DNA of 63,328 nucleotides from the NCBI GenBank assembly GCA_001931875.2, contig MSJH02000793.1, positions 211,573-274,900 of the forward strand. Reading direction: 5' to 3'. This document shows, piece by piece, positions 35,213-46,056 of this stretch (the stretch's first letter is position 1; each line of letters begins with the position of its first letter). Below the pieces are notes generated by a model that worked only from the letters and a program-made list of their open reading frames with translations, was not told the DNA's origin and ran no database searches. Source of the stretch: Byssochlamys sp. IMV 00236. Taxonomy: Eukaryota; Ascomycota; Eurotiomycetes; Eurotiales; Thermoascaceae. A program made the translations under genes and the position numbers.

Positions 35213-37684
35213 TTAGTAAGGGTATTGCATGGAGACAGCCTTGCTGTAGGTCTCGTAGGGCGTGATGGCTCCCAGAGCACGTCTCATGTGCGCATTTAAA
35301 ATATCGAGTCCGTAGACATAGCTGGCGTTGACCCAGCCGAATCTATGGTTCAAAGTTAGCGACTGAAAAGAAAATGAAAAGCGCAGTGAGACATGGCATC
35401 CAGCTTACCCTTCCCTAGGAACTCCCTTGAAATCGGTGCCTTGGTTTCCGTATTCGGCATCAACTCGGTGCGGATCGATGGGACGGGTGACGTCGTACTT
35501 CTCAACGACGACTCCGTTAAAGTCGACAAACGCCTTGGTGATCATGTACAGCCACTTATAGGCTAGTCTCTCGGCTTCATCCTGGTAACCATAACGCAGT
35601 AGTCCAGTCCAGGCCAACATCTGCTGAGGCGCCCAGCCGTAAGGGTAGTCCCATTGCCGGTTGGGCCTGTCGAGGGAAATTTCACCACGCGACTTCTCCG
35701 TTCCAGAAACCAATCCACCATAGGCCTCAAATCTGGGCAACGCCTTGCGGACCAGCTCTGAAGCCTGGTGTGGAGTGGCCACGCCCGACCACATGGCCCA
35801 GAAGGTCGTCGCACTCTCGTACGAGGTGCGCACCTTATTGACGGTATCATAGTCGAAGTACATGCCCTCTTCGTCGTTCCACAGGTACTTGTCCATGGCC
35901 ACCTTGCGCCTCCGTGCGCGACGATCCCAGACAGAAGAACTTTCATGCGTGATATGCTGGGTCGCAGGCGTGCGAAATTCTTCAGGGATCTCCAGCTTAT
36001 CGTCAAAGAATGTACGGATCGTCCGGCCAATGTCGACCTCATATTTATACAGAAGGGAATTCAGGTCAACGGTTGCGAGATTGGCACAGACCCGTTCAAG
36101 ACGATAAGACGTGTCATGGCCTGATTCTCGGACAGCTCTGTCGTGTAGGAAATAGTCGTCGAGTTCAGGTTCATGAACCTTGCCCTCGTTATAGGCCTGA
36201 ACGAACTCGCGGAATGTCATACCATGCTTCTCTGCGTAGGGAGTGAGGAGATGAAGGAAGTGGGTTGGCTCCGTCTCGGGTGGGACACCCAGACCTTCTG
36301 GGCGATATCTCGACAGACCAGTCTCCTGATCAAATCGTGGCTCTGACGTCCAAACACTATAGTATTCCTTGATGGCCGCGAGGATAGCCTTCCGCAGGAA
36401 GTCAATGGCATCAGGCTCCGTCTTGATCTTGTCGTACACACGCAGTGCCATGTCGGTAAGGAACGGTGGCTGAGAACGGTTCAGATAGTATGTTCGATTT
36501 GCATTGAGGATCTTCCCGTAATGCCTGATGCAGAAGCAGAAGTTCAGGACCATTGACTTCGCCAGATCGACCCGGTCACTGGCAATGAGACCTAACGACT
36601 CCATATAGCTGTCCCACCCATAAAGCTCATTGAAGCGGCCACCAGGGACGACGAATGGCATTCCCTGGAGTTCTTTCTTCTCTGTTGCCTCGTTGTAAAC
36701 CTCCTGCATTTCCAGAGCGAGAAGACCAGGTTTGGCATTGAGGTCTCTGACATATTGCGGAGTGATTTCGTGATCAAGCAGAAGTACATCCAGGCGGAGC
36801 TCAGGATGAGACTTGGCAATATTCGTATAATACTCGAATTGCTCGGGCGCATTCGGCGGGACATAGATACGAGGGCGAGGGTCATCAGTCCAATCCTTCG
36901 GGTCTCTCCCCGCAACCTGGATGTTCGACCCATCGATCCTCCTGGTAAGATTGTTCCAGAAAGTAGTCTTGATCAGGCGAGACAGACGCGAGACAGGGTT
37001 CTCGCTGAGACGGGCCTCGTCCAAGATTACATGTTTCCGGCCATAATCTTTAGCTATAGTAAGCTCCTGCAGCAGGTTTGAGAGCATGTATGTTCCCCGC
37101 ACATCGAATTTGTTGTATCCGGACGAGGCAGCCGTCCCTACTGACAAAACCTGTCCATGAGTCAGTACGTACGTCTCTCTACAGGGCTCCTACATGAGAT
37201 CGTTGCGGGAACGCACCTTTGGTCCTACATCCTCGATGGTAATCTGCATGTTCTGGTCGGTGTCCTCCCTCTCCAATAAGGTCTTCAGCGTGGCATCAAC
37301 ATCAATCAAGAACTTGCGGGGCTGAGCGGGCACTGGATCTATAGGTTACACAGGGCAGTCAGTATTCCGTCCAGCTAGAGAACATCGGTCCAAGCCGCTA
37401 GCCAGGGCAGGGCAAACGCACCGAGACTCCCTCTCCGCGCATTCCTTCCAAGAAAGCTCTGAACATCTTCGCGATTGAACGTCTTCAGGTTCTAGCAGCA
37501 AGGAAACCATTCAGTAAACTGCCAGTCCACAAGGTCATCTTCCACCCCGCATGCCACTTACCGACGAGAAGGCACGCCTGCGGTCCTTCGCGCTGCCATG
37601 AGCCTCATTCCCGTAGTAAATGTCGGGATCGGAGAAAGGGTCACTGGAAGGATTCCGATGGTGACCGGGATTTGAGGAGCTCAT
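35213..37684 (-). CDS. treB: neutral trehalase
   Basis: Five exons (37684-37562, 37491-37422, 37338-37217, 37150-35409, 35342-35213) give 728 aa. The regulatory N-terminus has two PKA-type sites, RRRAFS (Ser40) and RRGSL (Ser63), and an EF-hand-like Ca2+ loop [12 protein letters not shown] (90-101). The GH37 domain carries signature 1 [15 protein letters not shown] (from about 274) and signature 2 [10 protein letters not shown] near 606. It hydrolyses trehalose to two glucose molecules in the cytosol, for example at spore germination and recovery from stress. In yeast Nth1, PKA phosphorylation and 14-3-3 binding activate the enzyme through such sites. There is no signal peptide, in line with the neutral rather than the acid form. 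Confidence 0.97.
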
Positions 37685-38737
37685 CGTATGGCTGCTTTCG
37701 GTCGGCACTTAAGCGCAGCGAAGGGGGGTTCCAGAACAGCAAGGGTAGCAGTTCAAGAACAGGGTAGTGGTGACTAACGCCAGAAGAGGCTGGTGCTGTG
37801 AAGATGTGAAGATATGATGTGAATGTCAGGACTTCCTCGTGTCTGTATGCTGTGCACAGCAGTATTTGTGTGTGCTGATAGCGCTGTAGCCTTAAATACT
37901 TGGGTTGACGCAAGAGCGGTCAGAGAGCTTCGATTGAGGCCAGCTAAGTAGAGGAGGCGGTGGACTAAGACAAAGGGGAGGTGAGAACGTGAGACAGGAG
38001 ACAGGAAAGAGGAGACAGGTAGAAAGCCAACAAAATAGAAGACTGGAAACTCGAAGATACGTTCACTTGGAGGGGTTATCAGTTCTTCGCCTCCCACGCT
38101 CGTGAGGTTTTCCTCCCGTGGGAGTTTCTTCCCGCTCAGAGAGTGACGAAAGGGCAACCTATGATGTCGCCGCTCCACTACAGCCCACCTTTCCTCTGTC
38201 CAGAATCTCCGGATCAATGCGGTCTTGTCGCGCAACGCTGCTTTTGTGAACACTCTCGGCTGCTCACTCTCGACTGATTGGGTCTACACGTCCAATTACC
38301 AATTTACCAGCTGAATAACTTACCTTGAGCTGGCGAGTCTATACATAATCGTTGCTACATAGTTGACTAGGTAGTTAACTAGTTAACTATGAGGGGCCAT
38401 GCTGACGCATCGGGATCATCCTTCTAGATTCCTCCGACTCTCTGGCTCTGCTATTCTTGGCAATAATCCGACGTGGGGTACCGACAAAGGCCTTCGAAGT
38501 TCGAACAGTCGCAAGAAAGGTAATTGTTTAGTCGGCCGTTGGTAGAGGTGGCTTCCAGTCGGGCCCTCTCCCGACTACACACGTAATACTCGACCTTTAT
38601 AGGACAATCATTGGGTTTGAATATTTCAGTATTGATAGGCATGGCAATTCGCTGCCATTGTGAGTACGTGCCATCAATCCCCCGGTCAGATCTAGAATCC
38701 CCAGCATATGCCGGACACACTGTTACACAGCCTATAC
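37685..38737. other. trehalase promoter region and SDR 3' flank
   Basis: About 1.05 kb between trehalase and the SDR gene (both minus strand). Three AGGGG elements lie on the plus strand (see separate entry). No gene is seen. Confidence 0.55.
37974..38075. promoter_or_regulatory. possible stress response elements (AGGGG) upstream of trehalase
   Basis: AGGGG occurs at 37974-37978 and 38071-38075, about 290 and 390 bp upstream of the trehalase start, with a third at 37722-37726 close to the start. AGGGG/CCCCT is the core bound by Msn2/4-type zinc fingers in yeast, where the trehalase gene NTH1 is stress induced. The motif is short and could be chance. Confidence 0.3.
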
Positions 38738-39766
38738 TCAGATTTTAGCACTGACGGCGCTACCGCCGTCCACCGTGATTGTCGCGCCGTTAACATACGC
38801 CCCAGCTCTGCTGCTTAGGAACAAGCACGAGCCAGCGACATCCTCCGGGGTGCCGATACGGCCGAGTGGGATTCCCGCCTCGATGACATCGCGGAATTTG
38901 TCGAGCGTGGCTGCCATCATCTTGCTCTGGAACGGCCCGCAAGCAAGTGTATTCGATCTGTCCAGTAAGAACAATTATCAGCCAAATGGTCACGAGACCA
39001 GCAGTCGGTGAAGCGATTGTACGAACGTGATATTCCTTTTTCCCAGGTGATTTGCCAGCACTCGACTCAGGTGATGCAAGCCCGCCTTGCTGGAGCTGTA
39101 TGCGAAGGTCTCTAGTGCAGGCACGCGTATGCCGTCGATGCTGCCGATGTTGATAACCCGAGCGGGGTCTCCTTGGGTGGCTGCTTTCTCCAGGAGAGGC
39201 GTCAAGAGCTGGGTTATGAGGAAGACACGGTGGAGATTCAACGTCAGGACTCTCGTCCAGGCGGACGATGGATACTCATCGTAGGGGGCGCCCCAGTTCG
39301 AGCCGGAATTGTTCACAAGAACGTGCAGTTCTGCGCAGTAAAAGGATCCGTCAGATGGAAAAGCCGCTTCACGAGATCGACTCGCTCTGCGAGTAACGAA
39401 ACTTACTGCTTTCTCTCTTGGCAAATTCCTCGACTAGCCTCTTGCAGTCGTCCTCCTTGTAAAAGTCCGCCGGGATAGCATATGCCCTGCCCTTCCCCAA
39501 GGCATTGAGCTCGTTCACGGCTTTGTCACAGGCCTTCGCATCTCGCGAAGTGATATAGACGGTTGCTCCGTTTGCGACATAACCTTCAGAGATCATTCGA
39601 CCAATACCCTTTGCGCCGCCGGTGACCAGCACCACTTTGCCCTATAGAAGTACAACACGCCTTCAGTGTTTGTCTCTGATAACAACAATAATCGGTACAA
39701 GTGACCGCACCGTTTTCAGGAGTTGATGATCCCTACCTCGACGTTGAACAAACTCTTGAGATCCAT
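38738..39766 (-). CDS. short-chain dehydrogenase/reductase (RhlG / 3-oxoacyl reductase-like)
   Basis: Four exons (39766-39737, 39641-39407, 39330-39027, 38957-38738) give 262 aa, the standard classical SDR length. Donor GTTCGT at 39026 was preferred over a nearby GTACAA because only it restores frame (NITSNTLACGPFQSK). Cofactor motif TGGAKGIG, structural NNSG, and the catalytic set Ser152, Tyr166, Lys170 (YSSSK) are present. The C-terminus has the GRIGTPEDVAG and TVDGGS blocks of the FabG-like group. NADPH-linked reduction of a 3-oxoacyl or similar carbonyl is likely; the substrate is unknown. It is divergent from the OTU gene. Confidence 0.9.
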
Positions 39767-40282
39767 ATTGTATCGAACAAACAATAGTTATAGTCAAAGT
39801 ACGGGTAGTATTATTCAAAGAAAAGCAGAAATATCAAATTATCATTTTATTTTGATCTGCGGAGAAAGCTACCCCCCATATTCTTACCTAGTATCCGATG
39901 GGCTGGCCTCGATCCGGAATGGGACCAACAACAATACCGAGGCTCATCGGGACGGAATAACATTTATTCCGGACAATTATGTCATTTCTCCTTTTGGAAC
40001 TAAATTAGGGCACGGTCGTCAGGGTTCGCGGGGCATGGCTACTACTTACTCCAGTCCAGTGATGTGATAACCAAAAGATCTCGCCTCTCTCCAAGCATCA
40101 TCTTTGATACCCGATTAATTCTTGCATCTACCATAGAATTTTCCGCATCATATGCATTTCCTCCCTATTACAAACTAAGAAATCCATCTTCAATTTCGTT
40201 CTCATTTCCCTTGAAAAAAAAAGGCCCTGACAAAAAAGAAAAAACTAGAAATAATATAAACCTTTTAAAAATCCTCCCCAAA
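39767..40282. other. bidirectional promoter region
   Basis: About 515 bp between the start codons of the SDR (-) and OTU (+) genes. It contains an A-rich leader just before the OTU start (GAAAAAAAAAGG). The reading frame of the OTU gene is open back to 40064 but looks like leader, not protein. Confidence 0.6.
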
Positions 40283-41278
40283 ATGGAAGAATTACAAGCC
40301 AAACACCGCAAAGAACAACGAGACCTACAAGCACGCATCACGCAGAAAAAGAAATCCGCTACGAAGAAGACTCGCAAGGGCGTCAACGATGAATGTGAAC
40401 GACTACAGCGCGAACTGGCAGAAAAGCAACAGGCGGAGATTCGTCAGTTGAATGGAGAGCCGCCCGAACCGCCTGTTGATGGACTTGATGAGCTCGCGTT
40501 GAGTGATGATAATGATCTGGATAAAAAGGAGGAGGAGGAGCGTTCAGTAGCAGCGGCGTCGGAAGAGAAGACAGTTGAGGAGGGAAACAATACTCCGCAG
40601 GCTACTGCTGCTGCTGCTGCTGCTAGGCCGGTGAAGAAGCCGAATCGTCAAAAGGCGCGTCTTGCGCGACGGGCTGCAGAGCAGGCTGCGCAGGCTGCGG
40701 CTGCTGCTGATGAAGCTGCGAATCAGACTGATCGTCGCGGAAACGAGAAGGAGGTGATGGACGCGACTTTCAAGCGGCTTGGTCTGCGGGAGTTGGAGAT
40801 CAACCCGGATGGACACTGTCTCTACTCTGCTATTGCTAGCGAGCTGGATGAAATGGGGCTTGGTCTGAGACCGGATCCGAATAGGATCCTTCTGCCGTCG
40901 ACGACCCAGTCGCGGATTGATACGGTGGCGTCGCCTAAGCATGATGGGTACCGTGCCGTGCGAGCTGTGGCGGCGGACTATATCCTCGAGCACAAGGATG
41001 ACTTTGAGCCGTTTATGGAAGAGCCTTTGGATGAATATACGAGGAAGATTCGGCTGACGGCTGAGTGGGGTGGGCAATTGGAGCTACAGGCCATCGCGAG
41101 AGCGTATGGCGTAGAGATCAACGTTGTACAGAGTGACGGCAGGATAGAGAAGATCGAACCGGGAGATACAGACGACTTGGATGAAGAAGCGAGAGGCAAG
41201 CGCAAGATCTGGTTGGCTTACTACAGACACACCTATGGCCTAGGAGAACACTACAACGCCCTACTCAAGAAGCCTTAA
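40283..41278 (+). CDS. OTU-domain deubiquitinase (OTU2/OTUD6B-like)
   Basis: Uninterrupted 331-aa protein. Residues 1-150 are a charged coiled coil (KHRKEQRDLQARITQKKKS) plus an Ala-rich segment encoded by GCT repeats. The OTU domain follows: Asp176 and Cys179 in NPDGHCLYSAIA form the catalytic start, the central WGGQLELQAIA block is conserved, and His323 in GEHYNAL is the likely catalytic His. Architecture and length match yeast Otu2 and human OTUD6B, which cleave ubiquitin chains and act with ribosomes in translation. The Met at 40283 was chosen because it begins the conserved N-terminal coiled coil; the earlier in-frame Met at 40064 is in the leader. Confidence 0.93.
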   Translation: MEELQAKHRKEQRDLQARITQKKKSATKKTRKGVNDECERLQRELAEKQQAEIRQLNGEPPEPPVDGLDELALSDDNDLDKKEEEERSVAAASEEKTVEEGNNTPQATAAAAAARPVKKPNRQKARLARRAAEQAAQAAAAADEAANQTDRRGNEKEVMDATFKRLGLRELEINPDGHCLYSAIASELDEMGLGLRPDPNRILLPSTTQSRIDTVASPKHDGYRAVRAVAADYILEHKDDFEPFMEEPLDEYTRKIRLTAEWGGQLELQAIARAYGVEINVVQSDGRIEKIEPGDTDDLDEEARGKRKIWLAYYRHTYGLGEHYNALLKKP

Positions 41279-41413
41279 GGCTGCAGGGTTTGGTGGTATT
41301 ATCACAGTCGCGTCTCAATGGGTTTCGAAGAAGCCGATTTATTTCTTTCGTAGAGAACCGCGACAACTCGATCTCGAGTGCAGCCAAGGTATCCAATCGA
41401 CGGTTTATCTTCA

Positions 41414-42423
41414 TCAGTGCATACGCCACACGGAAACGCGGTCTCGCACCTCTCCAGATTCGTCCTTACCCACGTCGTGTGTCCGCTCGGGCTGCCAGAA
41501 GGATACTCGTTCCATTCCGTTGTCGCTTGCGGGCCGTAGGGGGTTGGACTTGACCCGGCCTTTATCATCATACGGTATCTCCTCGCCTGGGTAGCTGAGA
41601 TGCTCCATATAGGCGTCCGAGGGTGCGGCGAATGGTGGACCAGGTGCCAGAGGATCTTTGTGTGTCGGAAATTCGAGGCAGATCAGATTACCCCGCGGTG
41701 CAGGTGCCAACAGTTCGGTGTGACGGAGAGCCCATTTGGGTCGCATTGATGGATTCAGTGCGCAGAAGAACTATAGTCCCGAAAGAAACCGAGGCAGAGA
41801 TGTCCTGTCAGAATTGAGTTCTTTCCCCCATTTTGCATAGCAGGTATAGAAAGCATTGCGAGCATTGTATTCGACAAATAGAGCAAAGAATAGAATATAT
41901 GAAGAGCCAATAGCAAAGGGGATCCCAGGGTGATGAATACCGTGTAATCGTAGACCAGATCGAAGCCGTTGCGCGGAACTCCAATCTTCTCCAACCAGTC
42001 GTCCTGGAAGAAGTCGCCCTGGACGAATGTCACGGATCCCCGTCCAATCTGCGGATCCCGCACCGGGTACTTGTCTGCATTCTTCGCTTCCTCTTGCTTG
42101 CAGGCCTCGATGGCAGAGGCACTGTATTCGAGTCCGTAGGCATCATATCCAAAGCTGGCCAGGAGCAGCACGTCAACACCCCTCCCGCAACCTGGAACCA
42201 AGGCCTTCTTCCTCTTGATTCCGTCCTCTGTCGTCTCCACGGGCTTTCCAAGCAGGGCTCGACCCTGCGTCAGGGTGTCTTCCAGAGCTGGGTTAGGGAA
42301 TCCCCTATCCCAGGGAAGGACATCACCACGGTTCCAGAGCTCTTCCCAACCGTCCCTGTAACGCTCACCTGGGTACTTCGACAGGCGCTCATGCAGAATG
42401 GCGGTTGGCTCCGGATTGGACAT
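41414..42423 (-). CDS. thiol/thiopurine S-methyltransferase-like (TPMT family) methyltransferase
   Basis: Two exons (42423-41941, 41770-41414) give 279 aa; the join restores LVYDYTFFCALNPSMRPKWA. The SAM-binding motif I is ALVPGCGRGVDVLLLASFG, with the acidic residue of motif II in GLEYSASAIEAC. PWDRGFPNPAL near the N-terminus is the W-D-x-G block of the TPMT/thiol methyltransferase family. It likely methylates small thiols, halides or related nucleophiles; the substrate is unknown. The frame stays open upstream to 42720 and that stretch looks like a mitochondrial presequence (see findings), so a longer isoform is possible. Confidence 0.87.
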
Positions 42424-44273
42424 CGTGCGCGGGACCGTGGTAGACAGCCAACGTGTTCCGAGAGCACTGTATCTGGATGATGAGAAGGCAGCTCGTTTAC
42501 TGCTCACCTTCAAAAGGTTTCTGGAGAGCGGTAACCTGAGGACAGACGCCACTTTGGATATTATAGAAAAAAGCGATAAATCAACGGAGAAAAGGACAAG
42601 TAGAGTACCGTGCCAGTGAGGGGTGAGGGGTACGACGAGACCGAAGAAGCGGGAGGGCAGCAGCACCAGCAACTCAATAGGACAAGACCTCTGTAAATAT
42701 ATTCGAAACCGAAGCCTCAAAGATATCTCCCTAACCTGATGATTCTGTGTAAGGCCTCGAATATTCCTTTTCTTTCTAGAAGTTCAGCTCCATCGTCAAC
42801 CTGAGCTGTACTCTAGACTCTCCAAGACTCCAACTCTCCGCACGGTGCCGGAGTCGGAGCCCCACTGCTGGCCAAGCCTTTTGGTAGGAAGCAAGACGAA
42901 AAGGGCCATTGGAGTATGAGATGTTAGCGCTAGATACTACTACACTTCACGAATTATTATTCCTTGAGAGGAACAGCCCCGAAAGAGATGGGATTGGCTA
43001 CCTTTCTTCAATTTGGCCTCGGGAATAAGCATCGTAACCGGGCGCGCTTAGCTGCAGCAAAGTTATCTCAAAACCAACAGCATAGTTTGTTGGTGGACTA
43101 TCAATCCGTACGTTTGTCTTCAGCAGAATCTCTGCAGGCCAGAAAGAGGACGATCAAACATCAAACACAGTGAGAGCAAACGGCGCTCGGCTGCCTGCAT
43201 CTGCCAAGTTTCTAGGTAAGTCAACGCTGTTTATTTGCGGTTAGAAGCGGTATGATTACTTACATCTCATATTGTACCTCGTTGCTATCTGGTCTGTTCA
43301 AGCCAAGCTGTTATTAGTCGTTAGGGTTCCAATTCTTTCTCCTACATCAGTACCTTGGCTGTGTTCATTGTACCGCAACCTGTGGACTCTCAATGAGACG
43401 ACCTTGGAGAGGATAGTTGATTTAGCCCATAGATACGGAACAAACGGCACGGTGGTCTCGAACGATGAGTGGACAGAAAGACCAGCTTTGCTGCCGCCGT
43501 CGCATTGACCACTGCCAAAAAGTATCCAACAGTCATCCTCCGCCCTTGGCGTCCATGGGTTATCTCGTTCTCTGTGCTTGTTTCTCGGTAGTTAAATCAA
43601 ACGTCGAAATGGAGTTTTTCGGATATTTTTCCTGGCGGGAATCGTACTATGCACTACGGTAAGTAACTGCCGCGGTTCTTTCCGCCCTCAGTCCCGCTGG
43701 ATAAGAATACAGCCCGGCAAGAGCCCTTCAGCCCGCTAGTACTAAGTTACGCCGCACACCGTACTTCACAGATGTGATTCCAGTCTGGATAGGAAAGGTC
43801 TAATCTGACCAGGCATGAGACGCCAATTTAGCGGAATTCACGGTGGGGACCTTTTGAGGCCTGAAGACCACGCCTGCCTTGTATGGTCCCGGCCTGATAT
43901 TGACGCGATTCCTCCACATTCGAACTTTTCTACCGTATTTCTTGCCTGCTTGTTGTCCTTCTGTACATAGCACAGCGGTACTCACGTATTTCGTCGGGGC
44001 TGTCGCTCTCTTTCTGCGGTGGATGGTCATCCTGCAGTCAACTGTCATATGTATATCCACTGACCTACTGCTGCCGCTGGTAGACCGACTCATTTTGTTA
44101 TCTTTCCGCCAAGGCATATCTTAAAGATCCAAATGATATCCAGCTTACCTGTTGAAAGCCCCCGTTTCTCAACCACCCTTGCGTGCTGTGATATCAAATA
44201 CAGAATTTGTGTCCGCGATAAGATAGCCGCTGTATTTTCCATCTGGAAGTAAACAGCGGGTCCTCAGCTGGAG
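42424..44273. other. long intergenic region
   Basis: About 1.85 kb between the divergent TPMT-like and MFS genes. The first 300 bp are an open extension of the TPMT frame. The remainder shows short ORFs without recognised domains. Confidence 0.5.
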
Positions 44274-46056
44274 ATGGACAAGCATATGGGCGCTTCCCCG
44301 CCTCAGGCCATGGCCGGCGATGAGGAGAGAGCAATGCATTCTAACGGAATCTCAGAGGAGACTGACTCGGACACACATTCGATATCCCCAGCCTCGAGTC
44401 TTCCACCAATTGTGGAGGGTAAAAGCCCCGAAGATGCCTTCCCTACGCAGCGGGCTACCTCGATATATGAAGAACCTATTCCGGTGCCTCGATCTAGGCG
44501 TCGAGGTCTGTTTGCCCAATTCACTCTCCTGGCAGAGGTCGAGAATCCCAAGACCTACCCGCGGAGGACCAAGTGGTTCATCACCTTCATTGTGGCCGTG
44601 GCGGCCGCAGCAGCACCCATGGGGAGCTCAATCTTCTTCCGTAGGTGACCCGGTAGCTATCCTTGAGTCTGTTCGGTGCTGATGACGCTGGAATTTAGCG
44701 TCTCTATCTCAGGTAGCGAAAGATCTAAACTCCACGCCTACTGTGACAAACTTGTCTATCGCCCTGTACATGCTCAGCATGTCTATTTTCCCACTGTGGT
44801 GGTCGTCATTTAGTGAGGCACTTGGCCGACGGACTATATACCTTGTGTCCTTCGTGCTATTCGCGGTATTCAATGTTCTATCGGCGGTTTCGACTTCCAT
44901 TGCGATGCTCATCGTTTTCCGGATGCTGAGCGGCGGAGCCTCTGCATCAGTCCAGGCCGTTGGAGCTGGTACGATTGCGGACCTCTGGGAGCCGCGGGAG
45001 AGAGGAAGAGCGATGGGCATATTCTATCTTGGTCCGCTGTGTGGGCCCTTGTTCGCCCCCATCATCGGTGGTGCTCTGGCCCAGCACTGGGGCTGGAGAA
45101 GTACGCAATGGTTCTCGGTGATCTATGGAGGTGTGGCTTTGCTGTTCATCTTCGTCGCTCTCCCGGAGACTCTTGTGTCGCGCAAGACCCCTATCATAGA
45201 AGTGGAACCAACAGTGCCGATGGAGCGACCTCTCAGTCGGGTATCTTCTCGACAGGTTTTGCACTCGACAACTCGAGTGCTGAAGGCACTGAAGATAGTT
45301 ATCCTGGATCCTCTCAAGATCATCTTGTACCTACGTTTCCCGCCTGTCCTGCTCACGGTGTACTATGCAAGTATCACCTTTGGGTCCTTGTACGTCTTGA
45401 ACGTCAGTATCGAGGATTCCTTTGGAAAACCTCCTTACAACTTTTCCACCATCATTGTAGGCTTGCTTTACATTCCGAACTCCCTAGGCTATGTGACCGC
45501 AAGTCTATTCGGTGGAAAATGGATGGATAGCATTATGCAACGCGAAGCGAGAAAGGCGAACAGATATGACGAAAAGGGCAAGCTTGTCTACCGTCCTGAA
45601 GACAGGATGCGCGAGAACGCGCTGCTGGGAGCTATTATCTATCCCGGTGCTCTTATCTGGTACGGTTGGACTGTCGAGCGGGGTGTCTTCTGGCTGGTCC
45701 CGGTGAGTATTCATTCCACCTGTTTATCTCTGGGAAATCAATGGACTAACGAAATCTAGATGATTGCTAACTTTTTCTTTGGCATTGGCTCAATGCTCAT
45801 CTTCAGTATGGCAACAACCATGCTGACAGAGTTTATGCCCAAGAAATCATCTTCCGGGGTCGCGCTGAATAATTTCATGCGTAACATTTTTTCATGCGTT
45901 GGCTCCATCGTTGCCGCTCCTATCATTAATGCCATTGGCAATGGTTGGCTTTTTACAATTCTCGGGTTGGTTGCGATCATCAGTAGTTCATCGCTCCTTT
46001 TTATGAGGGTCTTTGGTGCTCGATGGCGACAGAAGATGGACGGGCACATGAACTGA
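44274..46056 (+). CDS. MFS transporter, DHA1 family, QDR/Dtr1-like
   Basis: Three exons (44274-44640, 44699-45702, 45760-46056) give 555 aa with 57-58-nt introns. A cytosolic tail of about 100 Ser/Pro/acidic residues precedes TM1 (WFITFIVAVAAAAAPMGSS). Motif A is FSEALGRRTIY, and motif C is GPLCGPLFAPIIGGALA. The block YNFSTIIVGLLYIPNSLGY and KWMDSIMQREA, and the long central loop, fit the QDR/Dtr1 branch. Twelve TM helices are expected, at the plasma membrane or spore wall. Known relatives export quinidine, polyamines, amino acids or dityrosine precursors; the substrate here is unknown. The two flanking intergenic regions are long. Confidence 0.92.

Noticed and set aside
38990..39424. Long unspliced reading through SDR introns as separate genes
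   Set aside because: The pieces carry consecutive parts of one SDR fold and join in frame over short GT...AG introns.
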